64,000 bases of DNA from contig JADNRZ010000008.1 of NCBI GenBank assembly GCA_015501605.1, positions 62,001 to 126,000 on the forward strand. The letters run 5' to 3'. Source of the stretch: Panaeolus papilionaceus (taxonomy: Eukaryota; Basidiomycota; Agaricomycetes; Agaricales). How positions within the stretch are numbered: the first letter of the stretch is position 1; each line of letters opens with the position of its first letter. The notes beneath the pieces are model-generated. The model made no database searches. It saw only the letters and a program-made list of their open reading frames with translations, and was not told where the DNA came from. The position numbers were made by a program, and so were the translations under genes. Below, in pieces: positions 1-11,799 of this stretch.

Positions 1-499
1 TCGTGAGCGCCTTTTTTTTTTTTTTTTTGGTTCAACAATTTATATACCGGTGTGCAGCTGGCAGTCCAGTCGGGTCATGGTAAATACAAATGAAGTACGA
101 GTACTAGGAATGACTACTCCCCAATTAAGTTGGGTATATACCACGGCAGACTAATCTAACGCAAGTGCAAAGCACGAGCAAAGAATGTGGGGCAAGTTAT
201 CACAGCTGATTGCGCAGCAAATAAGCCCCTCCCTCTGAAGAAGGCGGCAGTGCAGGGTGATCAACTGAGCATCGTCAGGTTAACGCCCTTGACCCGGTTG
301 TTGAACAGGAGTGGTGGTGCCCTGAAGGGGCGCCTACTACGTGAAGCCCTTGGTTACCCATGGACGGGCACCAGGTGGCTAAACTCTATCCTGCATACAC
401 ACCGAAGCGTGCTCCCTGACCACTGGTTATGACGCCAAAGCTCCCAGCACACAAGGGCCCCGTCGCTGGCATCCAATTAAGGACCGCTCGGTGGACGGG

Positions 500-2290
500 T
501 CATCGTCTCGGCCTCCTGAATGTTCGGGGCAGGAGCTTGATGGGTTCAGTCAGTTGGGGGAGTCTCAAGACGATCTCCATAACTGCCCCAGAGGTCTTCG
601 CCCTCTCGGGCTCGGACATACAGGCAAAGGAGCGAGTGTGCAGTGGAGCTGCATGCGAGTTCCGTTCGTCCAGGAACCCCCGAAGGGGGTGACTGGGCGA
701 GGTGGAGCGGTCAGTCAGACGACGAAGGAGTAGAGGGATTGGAAGCAGGCCCTGGTGGGCCTCCTCTCCACCTACGGGAGTGGTCTTGAACACACCTGTG
801 ATCCATAGAGCAGCCTTACGCTGCATCCCGTTAAACATTTTCAGGAGCTCCTTGTTGCAGGAACCTCTGAAGAACCATAGTCTATGTCCATACGTGGCGA
901 TCGGAAGGACGCACATGCGGTACAAGAGACAACATTGAACTGGGGAGAGTCCCCAGAGTGAGTTGCCAAGCATCCCCATGGCCTTAACCGTGGTGAGTGC
1001 TTTCATGGTGTAATAGCGTATGTGCTCCCTGAAGGTGAGCCTGCGATCAAAGTAGAAACCCAAATACCTCCAAATAGGCTTGGGTTTCAATAGTGTACCC
1101 CAAATCAATGGGGGGAGTAACACCATCTCGCCTGCGCGAGAAGTGGAATAATTCAGACTTGTCATGCTCCAACACTAAGGCCAGAGCAGTGAACAAGGTG
1201 AAGATGATAGAGTACGCTGCCCGGAGGGCGGCGATGTTGTCGGCCAGTTTCTTGGCCTGGCAGATGAGAGTGCCGTTGTCAACGAACAACAGCAAGTAGC
1301 AAGACAGTGTGTTCGCTAGGGCGCACGTCTCGAAGATCTTCATAATCGGAGCGATGTAAAGAGCAGATAGAACCGGGGACAGGGCGGAGCCCTGTCCCAC
1401 GCCCACATCAGCAGGCATTGGTTCCGAAGTGAAGGTGTTCCAGCTATATCGCGTGGAACGTCCTACAAGATATGAGGCGAAGAACCTCCGGACCTTGGCA
1501 GGAAAACCCTGCTTGGCCAGAATAGCCATCAGAACGTTGTGGTTCAAGGATGGGAAAAACTGCGCGATGTCAAATGCCACCACGCTGGTTGCCAACCCCT
1601 TCACCCAGCCCGCTTGGACCATATGGGTGAGGATGAGGCCCGCGTCTTCTATTGAGCGCTGTTTAATGCCTCCCAGCTGACACAGATGGAATATATCCAA
1701 TTTGATACCTTCAAACTGGATGCAGGTTGAGATAAGTTTCTCGATGAGTTTACCGAGGGTGTTCAGGAGCACAATCGGCCTGAACGACTTTGGAGTAGAA
1801 TAGGACGCCTTCCCCGGCTTCGGAATAATCACCGAGGTGGAGTCCTTGAAGTGGCTAGCTGTATGAAGAGGGTCTCGATGCCATCGGCGTCGATGACCCT
1901 CTTCAGGTACCGCCACGTAATGTGGTCGGGACCGGGTGCAGAGCGACTGGAGCACGCTACTAGGGCTTCGCGCAGTTCCTGTCTGGAGAAAACCTCCCAC
2001 TCCCTCTCCTGCAGAGAGGGAAGCTCATCCAGGACCAAGAGATCATACTTTCAATCCGTGGCTGAATTGTAAGTGCCATGGAGTCCTTCCCACAGTGAGT
2101 CAACAGTATGACATGGTTGCCCACAATACTGGATAGCCTCCGACGGCGGTAACTTGCGCTTCTGGACCCAGTTCATAAGGTCCCAGGGGCGCTTGTTGGT
2201 TTCTGCGATTTTCTCAATTTCAGCATCGAAAAATACCTGCTTCGCGCTATGAGTAGCTCTCCGCAGGGCCCGCCACTCCTCCTCCTTCCC
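500..2290 (-). pseudogene. LINE A-1 ORF2, reverse transcriptase part
   Basis: This is the RT domain of the Tad-like LINE. Recognisable blocks are APGPDHITWRYLK (near 1960), VVAFDIAQFFPSLNH (near 1560), GVGQGSALSPVLSALY (near 1390) and the catalytic box near 1275, followed by the thumb region and a C-terminal stretch ending in LPQLTEPIKLLP. The frame is broken near 2050 and again around 1090, so no single ORF covers the domain. The catalytic box reads FVDN, whereas the sister fragment at 11130-11745 reads FVDD. A GAC to AAC change has therefore removed an expected catalytic aspartate. At about 515 the RT end joins 3' UTR sequence directly, and RNase H is absent. Confidence 0.9.
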
Positions 2291-3302
2291 CAGTACTTTG
2301 CACTGGCCCAGATGTTCCGATCGACAGTCGATCGACTGTCTGACATTCGGTTGACAGTCGATCGACTTTCGATTGACTTTTGCAAAAAGTGTTTTTGTGT
2401 GAAAAACAGCTGTTTGGGGTAGATTGTGTACTGTGAGAAGATGTGACAATCTCATGTCACACATTGCATTATTCTATTTTATCATGTGTGAAACCCTTAT
2501 GATCTTTTTTATGATGTTTGTGACAATGTTTGTGACAGTCTCCATGTATTGTCACATGTCACATAAATATGAAACTGTATAACATAGCTGTGACACCAGG
2601 ATTACAAGTGAATTGTTTGTATGTATGTAGATGTGACCAACTCTAATTTGTCACATGTCACATGTCACATAGTCTTTGGTGACAGATGGCATTGAGTAGT
2701 CACAGCAAATTAGCAGGCTATCTCAGCTTAGATCTATTTTTGATTGTGACATGTGACATATAATATGTCGCAGATCTAGCTGACTCAGCATGTAATATAG
2801 TAGTATAGATAAAATGTGTGTCTACATGTATACCTGTAGACATGACCTAACATGATTGTCACATGTCACATAGTCTTATGTAACAGATAGTATCTAGTCT
2901 ATATTGGCTTAGATCAGATTTTTAAAAACTGTGACATATATACATGTCACAGATTGAGCTAAATTAGGAAATACCCACAACAGGATTTCTTGAAAACATA
3001 AGTTGACTGATAGTCGATCGACAATGTCGGTCAATGTTCGATCGACTGACCGAAAGTCGGTCGAACATCCGATGTAAAAAGTCGATGGTCGGTCCAATTT
3101 TGGCAGGGAAACTGGCAGTGGACCGACAGTCGATCAGAAGTCGGTTGGAAGTCGGTTGACAGTCGATCCCATCAGTGTGACAATCTACCCTGAAAGTCAC
3201 ATTTATGTAAAGTTACCAGACCGACACTTGACCGACTGTCGGTCGACAGTCAGACAGTCGATCGGAAGTCGGTCGGAACACCTGGGCAACAGCAAAGTCC
3301 TC
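2291..3302. mobile_element. Non-autonomous TIR element 1 with 11-bp subterminal arrays (KDZ-like)
   Basis: The element is 1,012 bp with exact 8-bp duplications TCCTTCCC (2283-2290, 3303-3310). The left terminus begins CAGTACTTTGCACTGGCCCA; read inward, the right one begins GAGGACTTTGCTGTTGCCCA. Just inside each end are arrays of GTCGATCGAC-type words at 11-bp spacing (2318-2385 and about 3002-3275). The core (about 2440-2960) is AT-rich with many copies of the palindrome TGTGACATGTCACA. It has no coding capacity. It splits the LINE ORF2 between endonuclease and RT. An 8-bp duplication would also fit hAT, but a near-identical terminus lies next to a KDZ transposase relic at 13574. Confidence 0.88.
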
Positions 3303-4326
3303 TCCTTCCCCCGGTTGGCCCGGAAGGCAGAGAGGGCAGTCGCGCACTCATCATTCCACCAAGCTTTTGACCGCTTGACGACTTTTTTCTCTGTGGCATG
3401 GTGATCCCATGCCTCTTGGAAGCAGAGAGCAATAGCCGAGGCCATGTCCTCCACTCCCTCAGGAGTACATGCAAACTCATGTCCGATGAGGCCCTGCAGC
3501 CCCGCGCGAAGTGCGGATAAGAAAGCCTTTTGCATGTCCGAATTAGGCTTGATTGACTTGCAAGGAGGAGCCGAAGGCTCCTCCGAGCAAGGGAGAGCGC
3601 ATCCCAAGGGGATGTGATCACTGACACCCTGCCAGGATCTGTCGTGCTTTGGCACGTGGCACAGAGAGAACTCTGCCTTGAGAAAGACTAGGTCGATCAC
3701 CGTAGGCGAAAGATCTGCCTGAAAGGGGATGTGGGTGGGGCCCAGATTAACCGGCTCAGCCCACAGCAACCCCATTTCCGCCGCAATCTCCTGGATCTGG
3801 ACAGCGCGGGAGTTGTGCCCATCAATGTCTGGGTCCCAGACGTGAGAGCAACAATTGAAGTCTCCCCCCATGTACACCAGGGGGGGGAGATCATCGAGGC
3901 GATTGTGGAGGAAGCACGTAGCACTTCCTCTACTGTTGGAATAAACGTTAAGGAAGTTAAAGACTTCCCGCTCCCCAAAGAGCGAGAGCAGCTGAATGTC
4001 ACGGTGTTTTACGACATCCGAACGGAGTGCAGGGCAATAACGTATGAGGCTCCAGGCTACGTACATTATCACGCGGGGGGGATGACCGTTGGCGCTCTTC
4101 ACGTCAGCGAAGAGCAGCCAATTGGGATGGACCGGAGGTCCTTCCATGTCGTCTCCCTCCCTGCTGGAGGTGGACAGCGCTGTGCGAATTACACACCACG
4201 GGGCTCTTGGATGAATAAAAGATTGTACACACTTTGCATACGATTGAGTAACAAGTTCATATGTTCATAATTTTTACAAACATTCTGAGAGTATACACTA
4301 ATGTCCTTAGATTTGGTTTGACTCAT
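3303..4326 (-). pseudogene. LINE A-1 ORF2, APE-type endonuclease part
   Basis: This is the N-terminal endonuclease of ORF2, which nicks target DNA for target-primed reverse transcription. The probable start is the ATG at 4326. An early YSQNV block and LLFIQEPRG (near 4215) match the family's SHNV/QEPP motifs. Further in are YMGGDFNCCSHVWDP (near 3860) and VSDHIPLGC (near 3620), the GDFN and SDH catalytic motifs of APE-like endonucleases. The reading frame breaks near 4205, just after the QEPRG block. The domain is cut at its 3' side by the TIR element ending at 3302, and the ORF resumes beyond it at 2290. Confidence 0.85.
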
Positions 4327-4375
4327 TTCTAAGAACGATTGTGTGAGATCTTGGGTGCAGTGCCATGTCAGCTAC

Positions 4376-4966
4376 TCACCTTAGCATACGCCCTAATGTA
4401 CCAGCTCTCGTCGAACCAGTTGCACCAGAACGGGCAGTTGCGGGCATCTGCTGCGTGGTCCCCTTTGCAGTTAATGCAAGGGAACCGATGAGGGCACGCC
4501 TCCCCTGACAGAGTCGGGGGGATGGGTGGGTTGGAGTTGGGGTTGCCTCAGCAGCACCCTGCAAGTGATTGGTGCTGGTCCCTAGTTTGGGGCCCACCGC
4601 AAACTGGACACGTCTGGCCGCGCGCCTGACAGTGTTTAATGTCGTGGCCCCACCTGAAGCACTTAGGGCAACAGGGGACACCACGGTTGGCCGAAGCTGC
4701 CTGAATAGAACAGGAGTGTCCACATACCATTATGGACCTCCCGATGAGCGTCTTTGCTTGGGCACCCTGCTGGGTATCCCACAGATCGAAATAGACGGTT
4801 GCAGTAGCAGCCATCTTGGAGTTGCGAATGATGCGCGGTTTAGTGCGCAGTGCGAAGGAGGACATGAGGGGCGACATGGAGATCGTGCGCTTCACATCCT
4901 CTTCGGTGATCCTAACACCAGTCGTCAGGGAGGAGCAGCCATAGAAGCTAGATGATTACATCAAGT
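4376..4966 (-). pseudogene. LINE A-1 ORF1, C-terminal zinc-knuckle part
   Basis: This is the second half of the LINE ORF1 (Gag-like RNA-binding) protein, separated from its first half at 9535-11043 by the foldback element. It contains TATVYFDLWDTQQG, aligning with TATVYFSIADSQSG of the plus-strand LINE at about 12035. CCPKCFRWGHDIKHC and CPVCGGPQTRDQH follow, consistent with zinc knuckles. Further frameshifts occur near 4550. The parallel with the other LINE copy shows both halves belong to one ORF1. Confidence 0.8.
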
Positions 4967-7900
4967 CTGCAAACTGGCAGTCCGCTTGATCCAATCAGGA
5001 CTGCCAAATTGCAGTGGGCCTTTTGGCAGAGAGATTTCGTCATAGGGGGGGGTGGGGTTAGGGGGAGGGGGGTGGGTATGAGGGGGTATGAGGAGCATAT
5101 ATGGATGATTTTCCGGGGGTAGGAGGATGGGTAGGGGTGTTGGGGATAGGGGGGGAGGATGGGGGGATACTGGATAGGGGCTGATGGCTTATCTGGCTGG
5201 GTGGGGGTTGGGCAAATGTTGTCGGATAGATATGATATGGGTATGGGGCGTAGAGAAAAAAATCAGGATCCCGGAATGGGTATTTTCGGGGTGGGGGGAT
5301 GAGTGGTTGGTGAGCAATTAGGGAAATACTGTCTCAGAGCTGGTGATAAATCAAAATAAATCGAAAAAATAATATAAATAGCGAATAGCGTGCTCATTTC
5401 TGCTCCGATTAGGCTGAAATTTTGAACGCAGCCTCCCACATATGATCCCCATCGATCCTTAAAAAATGTTTTTTTACATGGGTCACTTGAAAAGCCCCTA
5501 TCTTTGGCCCAAACAGTATCCTGCTCAATATTGCACCACTCTGGGCACCATTTTGGATGATCTATATATCGTTAGAAAGATATTAACAGCCTCTATAAGA
5601 TCCCACCATCCGATCTGCCAAATTGTACCAGTAACCCAGCAGATCAGGTTTGCTTTTTCCGCTTTTTCAGCCCCTATTCCCCTACTACAATTATTTCCTC
5701 AATATTGCTTCGCTTTTGGCACTATTTGGGGGGGTATATATACCACTAGAAAGGTATACACTATATCTATCTATTCATGTGGTCCGATCTGCCAAATGTG
5801 GCCACAGAAGTAGCAGATCTGCTCTGGTTATTGTGCATTGATTAAATGAGCCCCTATTTACAAATCAAATCTTCGTCCTGATCAGGAATATTAGTGTGAT
5901 GTCATTGATCCCATTTAATCTCATCAATCCTCATTAATTAGCTTCGCTTTTTTGGGAAATTGGTATCACTGATCTGCTTTCAGGCACAAATGACATCACA
6001 CTAATTAATATTCCTCCCCCACCATTATTGCAGCATTTATTCCACTGCTTCTTGGGCACTTTTATATGGATATATATATAGCACTAGAAAGCTACAGTTG
6101 TCTAGTATTTGAATCTGATTTTTACTTAGTTAATTCCCTCCAGTAGATTACCCAAAACAGCTCCGCTTTTTAGATAATCAATAGCCCCTATTTATTAATA
6201 GCATTATTACTGCTGCATTTTCCACCGCTTTTTTGGCTCTTTTTCTGCACACCATATATACCATTAGAAAGCTATAAGTGTCTAGTTTAAGAATCTATCA
6301 TTATATTATCACTATCCTCACTGGGGACTGCACTATTCAATTTCGCTTTTTTGGTAATTAAATTAGCCCCTATCTTTAATTACATTTCTTTGTGCACCAT
6401 TTGTATTTATTCCCTTTATTATTTTAATTGACATATATATATCAATGGAAAGCTACAATTGCCTACTTTCAGAATCTGAAAACAGAATGGAAATGTTGTG
6501 CTTGTGGAGGGAGCAATTGCATTTCGCATTTTGGGTACTGGAGTGTGGGAACATCCCTTGATGTTCCTTCTACTCCTCCCCCCTCCGCTTTTTTGGCTTC
6601 ATTCCTCCACTCCCCTTGCAGCTATCAACCTGAAACTTGGCACACCTCTTCATATACCATACATATAGCTATGGCCCTGCTTATATACAAATTGAAAAGG
6701 GTCCACTCATTCTATTCACCAATTACATATCAAAATACCATATTTGCACCATATATACCCAATAATACATTCTTTTGGGGCCTCTACCATTGAAAAAACT
6801 TTTGAATATTACCCATAACATGTAAAAGCATTGAACTTGATACTCAACCGCTTCAAAAGTTCAAGCAACAGAATAGAAACCACTAAATACTACCTCAGGG
6901 TAGGCAGAACAGTAATTTGCAAATATCTTCATTAATATTGACCGCTTCAACATGCTCCAAACTGTTCTCAGAACGCTTCAATTGTGCCTTCAAAAGTAGC
7001 CCACCCCCAAAGGATTCTGAGCAGGTCTCAAAATCGTTCAAATTTCCACTGATAAGCATATGAAAGAGGATCAGAGACAAAATAATTTAATCAGAACATA
7101 CAGATACATGGAGAGACATGATATGTAATGTTCACAAAAGGTTTGAAGTGATTTGGATGATTGTGGAAAGGTAGAGCCTCAGAAAAGCGGTCAGAAGGAG
7201 TTTGATGTAGTGGTGACAGTGTGTATTCTTGAAACACCCAACATCAACTGTGATGGTTGCACACCATTTTGAACCTATAGATGGCTACACTTGTCCAAAT
7301 CACTTGGGGTTTTTTGCATCGTGTAACTAGAGTTAATATATTGGTTTCCTGCCAGTTGTGAAGTATAAATAGGACTGCTATGGTATAGTAAAGTCCAGAA
7401 TAGTGTATTTTCAGGTCTGCATTTGTGTATGGTCAATATTACAAATGTGGCTCAATATATCGGGTGGTGGGCTGTGTAGAACATTAAATATGGTGTATAT
7501 GAACCCTTTGACAATGCTAGAGATGTATATATGTAGTGAAATACTAATGGATAAAGCCATAGGAGGCCAGACTAACAGGTATATGCATTTTGCTAATTCT
7601 ACATGCAAATATAGGTATATATAATGCACTTTTATTGGATTTCAGATCCCCAGCATGCAATATTGATATAGGAATATCATTTACTGGCATACATTATACA
7701 GAAGCATTACATTTTGGTGCGCTTTTTTGAGAATTTAAGGGATTATGGATTAATATGCTGATAGAATGCAAGATAGTTGGTATTTCCACTATTGGGCCGG
7801 TGACAGTCATTTAATAATGCTTATGAAGAGGTGTGCCAAGTTTCAGGTTGATAGCTGCAAGGGGAGTGGAGGAATGAAGCCAAAAAAGCGGAGGGGGGAG

Positions 7901-9511
7901 GAGTAGAAGGAACATCAAGGGATGTTCCCACACTCCAGTACCCAAAATGCGAAATGCAATTGCTCCCTCCACAAGCACAACATTTCCATTCTGTTTTCAG
8001 ATTCTGAAAGTAGGCAATTGTAGCTTTCCATTGATATATATATGTCAATTAAAATAATAAAGGGAATAAATACAAATGGTGCACAAAGAAATGTAATTAA
8101 AGATAGGGGCTAATTTAATTACCAAAAAAGCGAAATTGAATAGTGCAGTCCCCAGTGAGGATAGTGATAATATAATGATAGATTCTTAAACTAGACACTT
8201 ATAGCTTTCTAATGGTATATATGGTGTGCAGAAAAAGAGCCAAAAAAGCGGTGGAAAATGCAGCAGTAATAATGCTATTAATAAATAGGGGCTATTGATT
8301 ATCTAAAAAGCGGAGCTGTTTTGGGTAATCTACTGGAGGGAATTAACTAAGTAAAAATCAGATTCAAATACTAGACAACTGTAGCTTTCTAGTGCTATAT
8401 ATATATCCATATAAAAGTGCCCAAGAAGCAGTGGAATAAATGCTGCAATAATGGTGGGGGAGGAATATTAATTAGTGTGATGTCATTTGTGCCTGAAAGC
8501 AGATCAGTGATACCAATTTCCCAAAAAAGCGAAGCTAATTAATGAGGATTGATGAGATTAAATGGGATCAATGACATCACACTAATATTCCTGATCAGGA
8601 CGAAGATTTGATTTGTAAATAGGGGCTCATTTAATCAATGCACAATAACCAGAGCAGATCTGCTACTTCTGTGGCCACATTTGGCAGATCGGACCACATG
8701 AATAGATAGATATAGTGTATACCTTTCTAGTGGTATATATACCCCCCCAAATAGTGCCAAAAGCGAAGCAATATTGAGGAAATAATTGTAGTAGGGGAAT
8801 AGGGGCTGAAAAAGCGGAAAAAGCAAACCTGATCTGCTGGGTTACTGGTACAATTTGGCAGATCGGATGGTGGGATCTTATAGAGGCTGTTAATATCTTT
8901 CTAACGATATATAGATCATCCAAAATGGTGCCCAGAGTGGTGCAATATTGAGCAGGATACTGTTTGGGCCAAAGATAGGGGCTTTTCAAGTGACCCATGT
9001 AAAAAAACATTTTTTAAGGATCGATGGGGATCATATGTGGGAGGCTGCGTTCAAAATTTCAGCCTAATCGGAGCAGAAATGAGCACGCTATTCGCTATTT
9101 ATATTATTTTTTCGATTTATTTTGATTTATCACCAGCTCTGAGACAGTATTTCCCTAATTGCTCACCAACCACTCATCCCCCCACCCCGAAAATACCCAT
9201 TCCGGGATCCTGATTTTTTTCTCTACGCCCCATACCCATATCATATCTATCCGACAACATTTCCCCTACCCCCACCCAGCCAGATAAGCCACCAGCCCCT
9301 GTCCAGGATCCCCCCCACCCTCCCCCCCTATCTCCAATACCCCTACCCATCCTCCTACCCCTGGAAAATCACCCATATATGCTCCTCATACCCCCCACAC
9401 CCACCTCCCACCCCCCTAACCCCAACCCCCCCCTACAATGAAATCTCTCTGCCAAAAGCCCCACTGCAATTTGGCAGTTCTGATAACTTCAGGCCAACTG
9501 CCAGTTTGCAG
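4967..9511. mobile_element. Large foldback element 1 (1.69-kb inverted arms)
   Basis: The arms at 4967-6654 and 7822-9511 are reverse complements around a unique loop at 6655-7821. Matching ORFs pair at a constant coordinate sum of 14476 from 5466 to 6654, so the inner 1.2 kb has no net indels. The outer 250 bp (G-rich on the left, C-rich on the right) is more diverged. Both ends begin CTGCAAACTGGCAGT reading inward. It interrupts LINE A-1 ORF1. I could not find a clean target duplication. The flanks share only an imperfect 14-bp match ending TCAAGT. No transposase ORF is visible; identical ORFs in the two arms are by-products of the symmetry. The loop holds nothing I recognise. Confidence 0.85.
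5480..6654. repeat. Degenerate tandem unit inside foldback 1 arm (about 180-200 bp)
   Basis: Three words recur in the same order: AGCCCCTAT (5496, 5667, 5849, 6184, 6365), CGCTTTTTTGG or close variants (5655, 5708, 5945, 6168, 6228, 6342, 6586), and TATATACCATTAGAAAGCTA or variants (about 5565, 5730, 6075, 6255, 6433). The unit is about 180-200 bp and strongly diverged. The mirror image occupies 7822-8990. The same unit builds the inner arms of foldback 2 (28400-29090 and 33170-33860). Confidence 0.75.
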
Positions 9512-9534
9512 TCTGTGATGTGTTCAAGTGGCCT

Positions 9535-11043
9535 CTACAGGTGGGAGGAGAACACCAGAACATCAACCATCTTGAGGTACAACGTTGAGGTGGGCAGGGT
9601 TACCTGCGGGGAGAGCGGACCTTGCGTCTCTGGGAAGAACTTCTTCGCAACAGATCGGATGAGGGCAATATCCCTCTCCGATGCGACGTGAGTTGTCTCG
9701 ACGGTGTACCTGTTGAACGCAGGGCCGCACAAGAGAGCGCGAATGACGGCACCAGTGCGAGCCAGCACCATATTCACCTCCTGATAGAGGCGCTCAATGT
9801 CTACTGGAGGTAGAGACTGCGCCGTGAAGGTAATAAGGACCTGTCGACGAGACGGGCCCTTGACAATGTAGGATGGGGTGGAGGCATTCTTGGGTTTGCC
9901 TCTGCCCGTGGATGGCCCAGCTACCTGGGTGGGGTAGGCCTGGGGCGGGAAATGCACACAGGCATTAGACATGCCCAGCTGTGGCACTCTGTAACCAGGG
10001 ATGGTAGAGCATTTGGCAACTGCAGTGAAAGACAGCTTTGGCTTCATCTGTCGGTTCACCTGAGGGGGAGGCCCAGAGGGCCTCCGAAAGGTCCCGGCTA
10101 CGGGAACTTTCAGTTTTTTGGGGACCGTTCCTGTCATCTCCATACCTTCAGGTGCGACAGGCTCAGAGGAAGTTGGGACATGTCCTGCAGCCTTCCACTT
10201 CCCAAAAGACGACGACTTTCAGGTAGAGGAGGCCAGATCTCCCACAGGTGGTCTGTGCGCAGTGCCCTGGACCTGTGGGGTGGTATCAAGGTCGGCAGCA
10301 ATGGCCTGCTGTACCAAGGCATCATATTCCTCGTCCATCTCCATCGGGGGAGGTGGGCTGGATGGGGGGAGCGAGCCCTCAACGAGGGGCTGCCTGATTG
10401 TAACGTCCCCCTCAATAACATCATACAAGTCGTTGAGGACGGTGAAGAGGGAGTCCACCAGCACGTTGTCGTGGCCAGTGGGCTGAACAGCTGCCCAGGT
10501 AGACCTGGACACTCGCTCAACGAGCTCAAGAAGCTCGTGGGCGAGGAGACTTGTGTCCTCTTGGTTAGAGAACATGGACAGGTTGGCACCATTCTCCATC
10601 CAATGCTGTATCTCCCTCACACTGCGAATAGCAGCCTTCAGATCCCCACTGGCCTCCTCCTTTGTACCAGCCGCTTCGAAGGGAACCGACGAATGCCTCA
10701 AGTAAGATTGTTGGGAAGCAGCAGATCTCCTGCTCTTCCTGGCGACGGTTGTCCAGCTCCCCCCTCCTTCGCTGTGACGATCTGATTGGTTTCCCCCGGG
10801 AATGGGGGTGGTGTACCGCTTCTTCGCCTCACCCTTGGGGGGAGCGGAGCGGGCTGTTGGTGTAGGGGACGATGAACGAGCCCCAGGGGCGGAGTACCCC
10901 CCTAGATCTGAAGAGGGTGCAATGCCCTCCCCTGCTGCTGGCTGCGATAGCGCCGACGATGTTATTTGTGGGCGGAAGACAGGACTCCTAGGAGTCTGCC
11001 CTCCTAACAAACTGGACGTGCGAGGTGTCCCCTCCTTTGACAT
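9535..11043 (-). pseudogene. LINE A-1 ORF1, N-terminal part with an in-frame stop
   Basis: This is the first half of the LINE ORF1 protein, starting at the ATG at 11043 (MSKEGTPRTSS). It is Ser/Pro/Thr-rich and low-complexity, then acidic around 10480-10330, then a more ordered segment with VLITFTAQSLPPVDIERLYQEVN (near 9830) and SVAKKFFPETQG (near 9650). A single TGA at 10219-10221 interrupts the same frame, which continues to the foldback junction near 9535. The 5' UTR is only about 86 bp (11044-11129) before the target duplication, so this copy looks full length at its 5' end. Confidence 0.8.
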
Positions 11044-11129
11044 TGAGCTCGATGTTTAGCAGTTGTAGATTCAAGTTGTTGAGTGTAAGCCCAAATAGGA
11101 AGGTGGTGGTTCAGGGTCAAGAAGCGGTT

Positions 11130-11745
11130 GTGAGCGCCTTGGTGGTATAGTATCCCACATGCTCCCTAAATGTGAGCCCGCGGTCAAAGTAGAAACCCAA
11201 ATACCTCCATATAGGTTTGGGTTTCAACGGTGTAGCACCTGTATAGGGTGTATACCCCAAGTCAATGGGGGGGTTAATCCCGTCCCGCCTGCGCGAGAAG
11301 TGGAATAGTTCTGATTTATCATGCTCCAGCACCAGGGCCAGAGCAGTAAACAGGGTGAATATAATACCATACACCGCCCGAAGGGTGGTGATGTTATCGG
11401 CCAGCTTTTTAGCCTGGCTAATGAGGGTGCCATCATCAACAAATGACAGCAAGTATGTAGACAGCACGCCCTGAAGGGCGCGCGTCTCGAAGATCTTCAT
11501 AACGGGCGCGATATAAAGGGCAGATAGAACCGGGGACAGGGCAGAGCCCTGTCCCACACCCATGTCCGCAGGCATCAGGTCAGAGACGAAGGTGTTCCAT
11601 GTGTAACGCGTGGAGCGACCAACAAGGTACAAGGCAAAAAACCTCCGGACTTTAGCAGGGAAACCCTGCTTTTCCAGTATAGCCATTAGAACAGTGTGGT
11701 TCAGCGATGGGAAGAACTGCGCAATGTCAGTGGAATGAGTCACTT
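11130..11745 (-). pseudogene. LINE A-0 reverse-transcriptase fragment (host of A-1)
   Basis: The open frame at 11743-11117 encodes an RT segment including DIAQFFPSLNH, GVGQGSALSPVLSALY and an intact catalytic FVDD (near 11430). It is very close to the A-1 RT but keeps the second catalytic aspartate. The fragment is cut at 11130 by the insertion of A-1, and its continuation should lie left of position 12, outside the window. Its right edge joins a plus-strand LINE at about 11745-11800. Confidence 0.85.
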
Positions 11746-11799
11746 CTGGATATGCGCTTCACACAGCTGGCATTCCAGGTGATAACGAGCTGTCCAGTG

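Larger units (their letters stand above)
12..11129 (-). mobile_element. Tad-like LINE, copy A-1, interrupted by two elements
   Basis: This non-LTR retrotransposon runs right to left. ORF1 is at 11043-9535 and 4966-4376, the ORF2 endonuclease at 4326-3303, reverse transcriptase at 2290-500, and a poly(A) tail is read as the T run 12-28. It is flanked by the 9-bp repeat GTGAGCGCC (3-11 and 11130-11138), which is the target-site duplication and fixes both ends. Removing the insertions at 2291-3302 and 4967-9511 leaves about 5.5 kb. ORF1 with zinc knuckles followed by an ORF2 with APE-type endonuclease and RT fits the fungal Tad clade. The RNase H and C-terminal zinc region found in copy A-2 is missing here. 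The copy is dead, with stops, frameshifts and a changed RT active site. Confidence 0.9.

Noticed and set aside
2318..2385. CRISPR-like array
   Set aside because: Repeats of 10-11 bp without unique spacers in a fungal transposon terminus are not CRISPR.
2291..3302. Assigning the TIR elements to hAT because of 8-bp duplications and a CAG start
   Set aside because: The same terminus lies beside a KDZ-type transposase relic, and Zisupton/KDZ also give 8-bp duplications. hAT remains possible but less supported.
5466..5813. A 115-codon ORF present twice (also 8663-9010 on the other strand)
   Set aside because: The two copies are mirror images in the foldback arms. Composition is that of AT-rich repeats, with no domain or codon bias.
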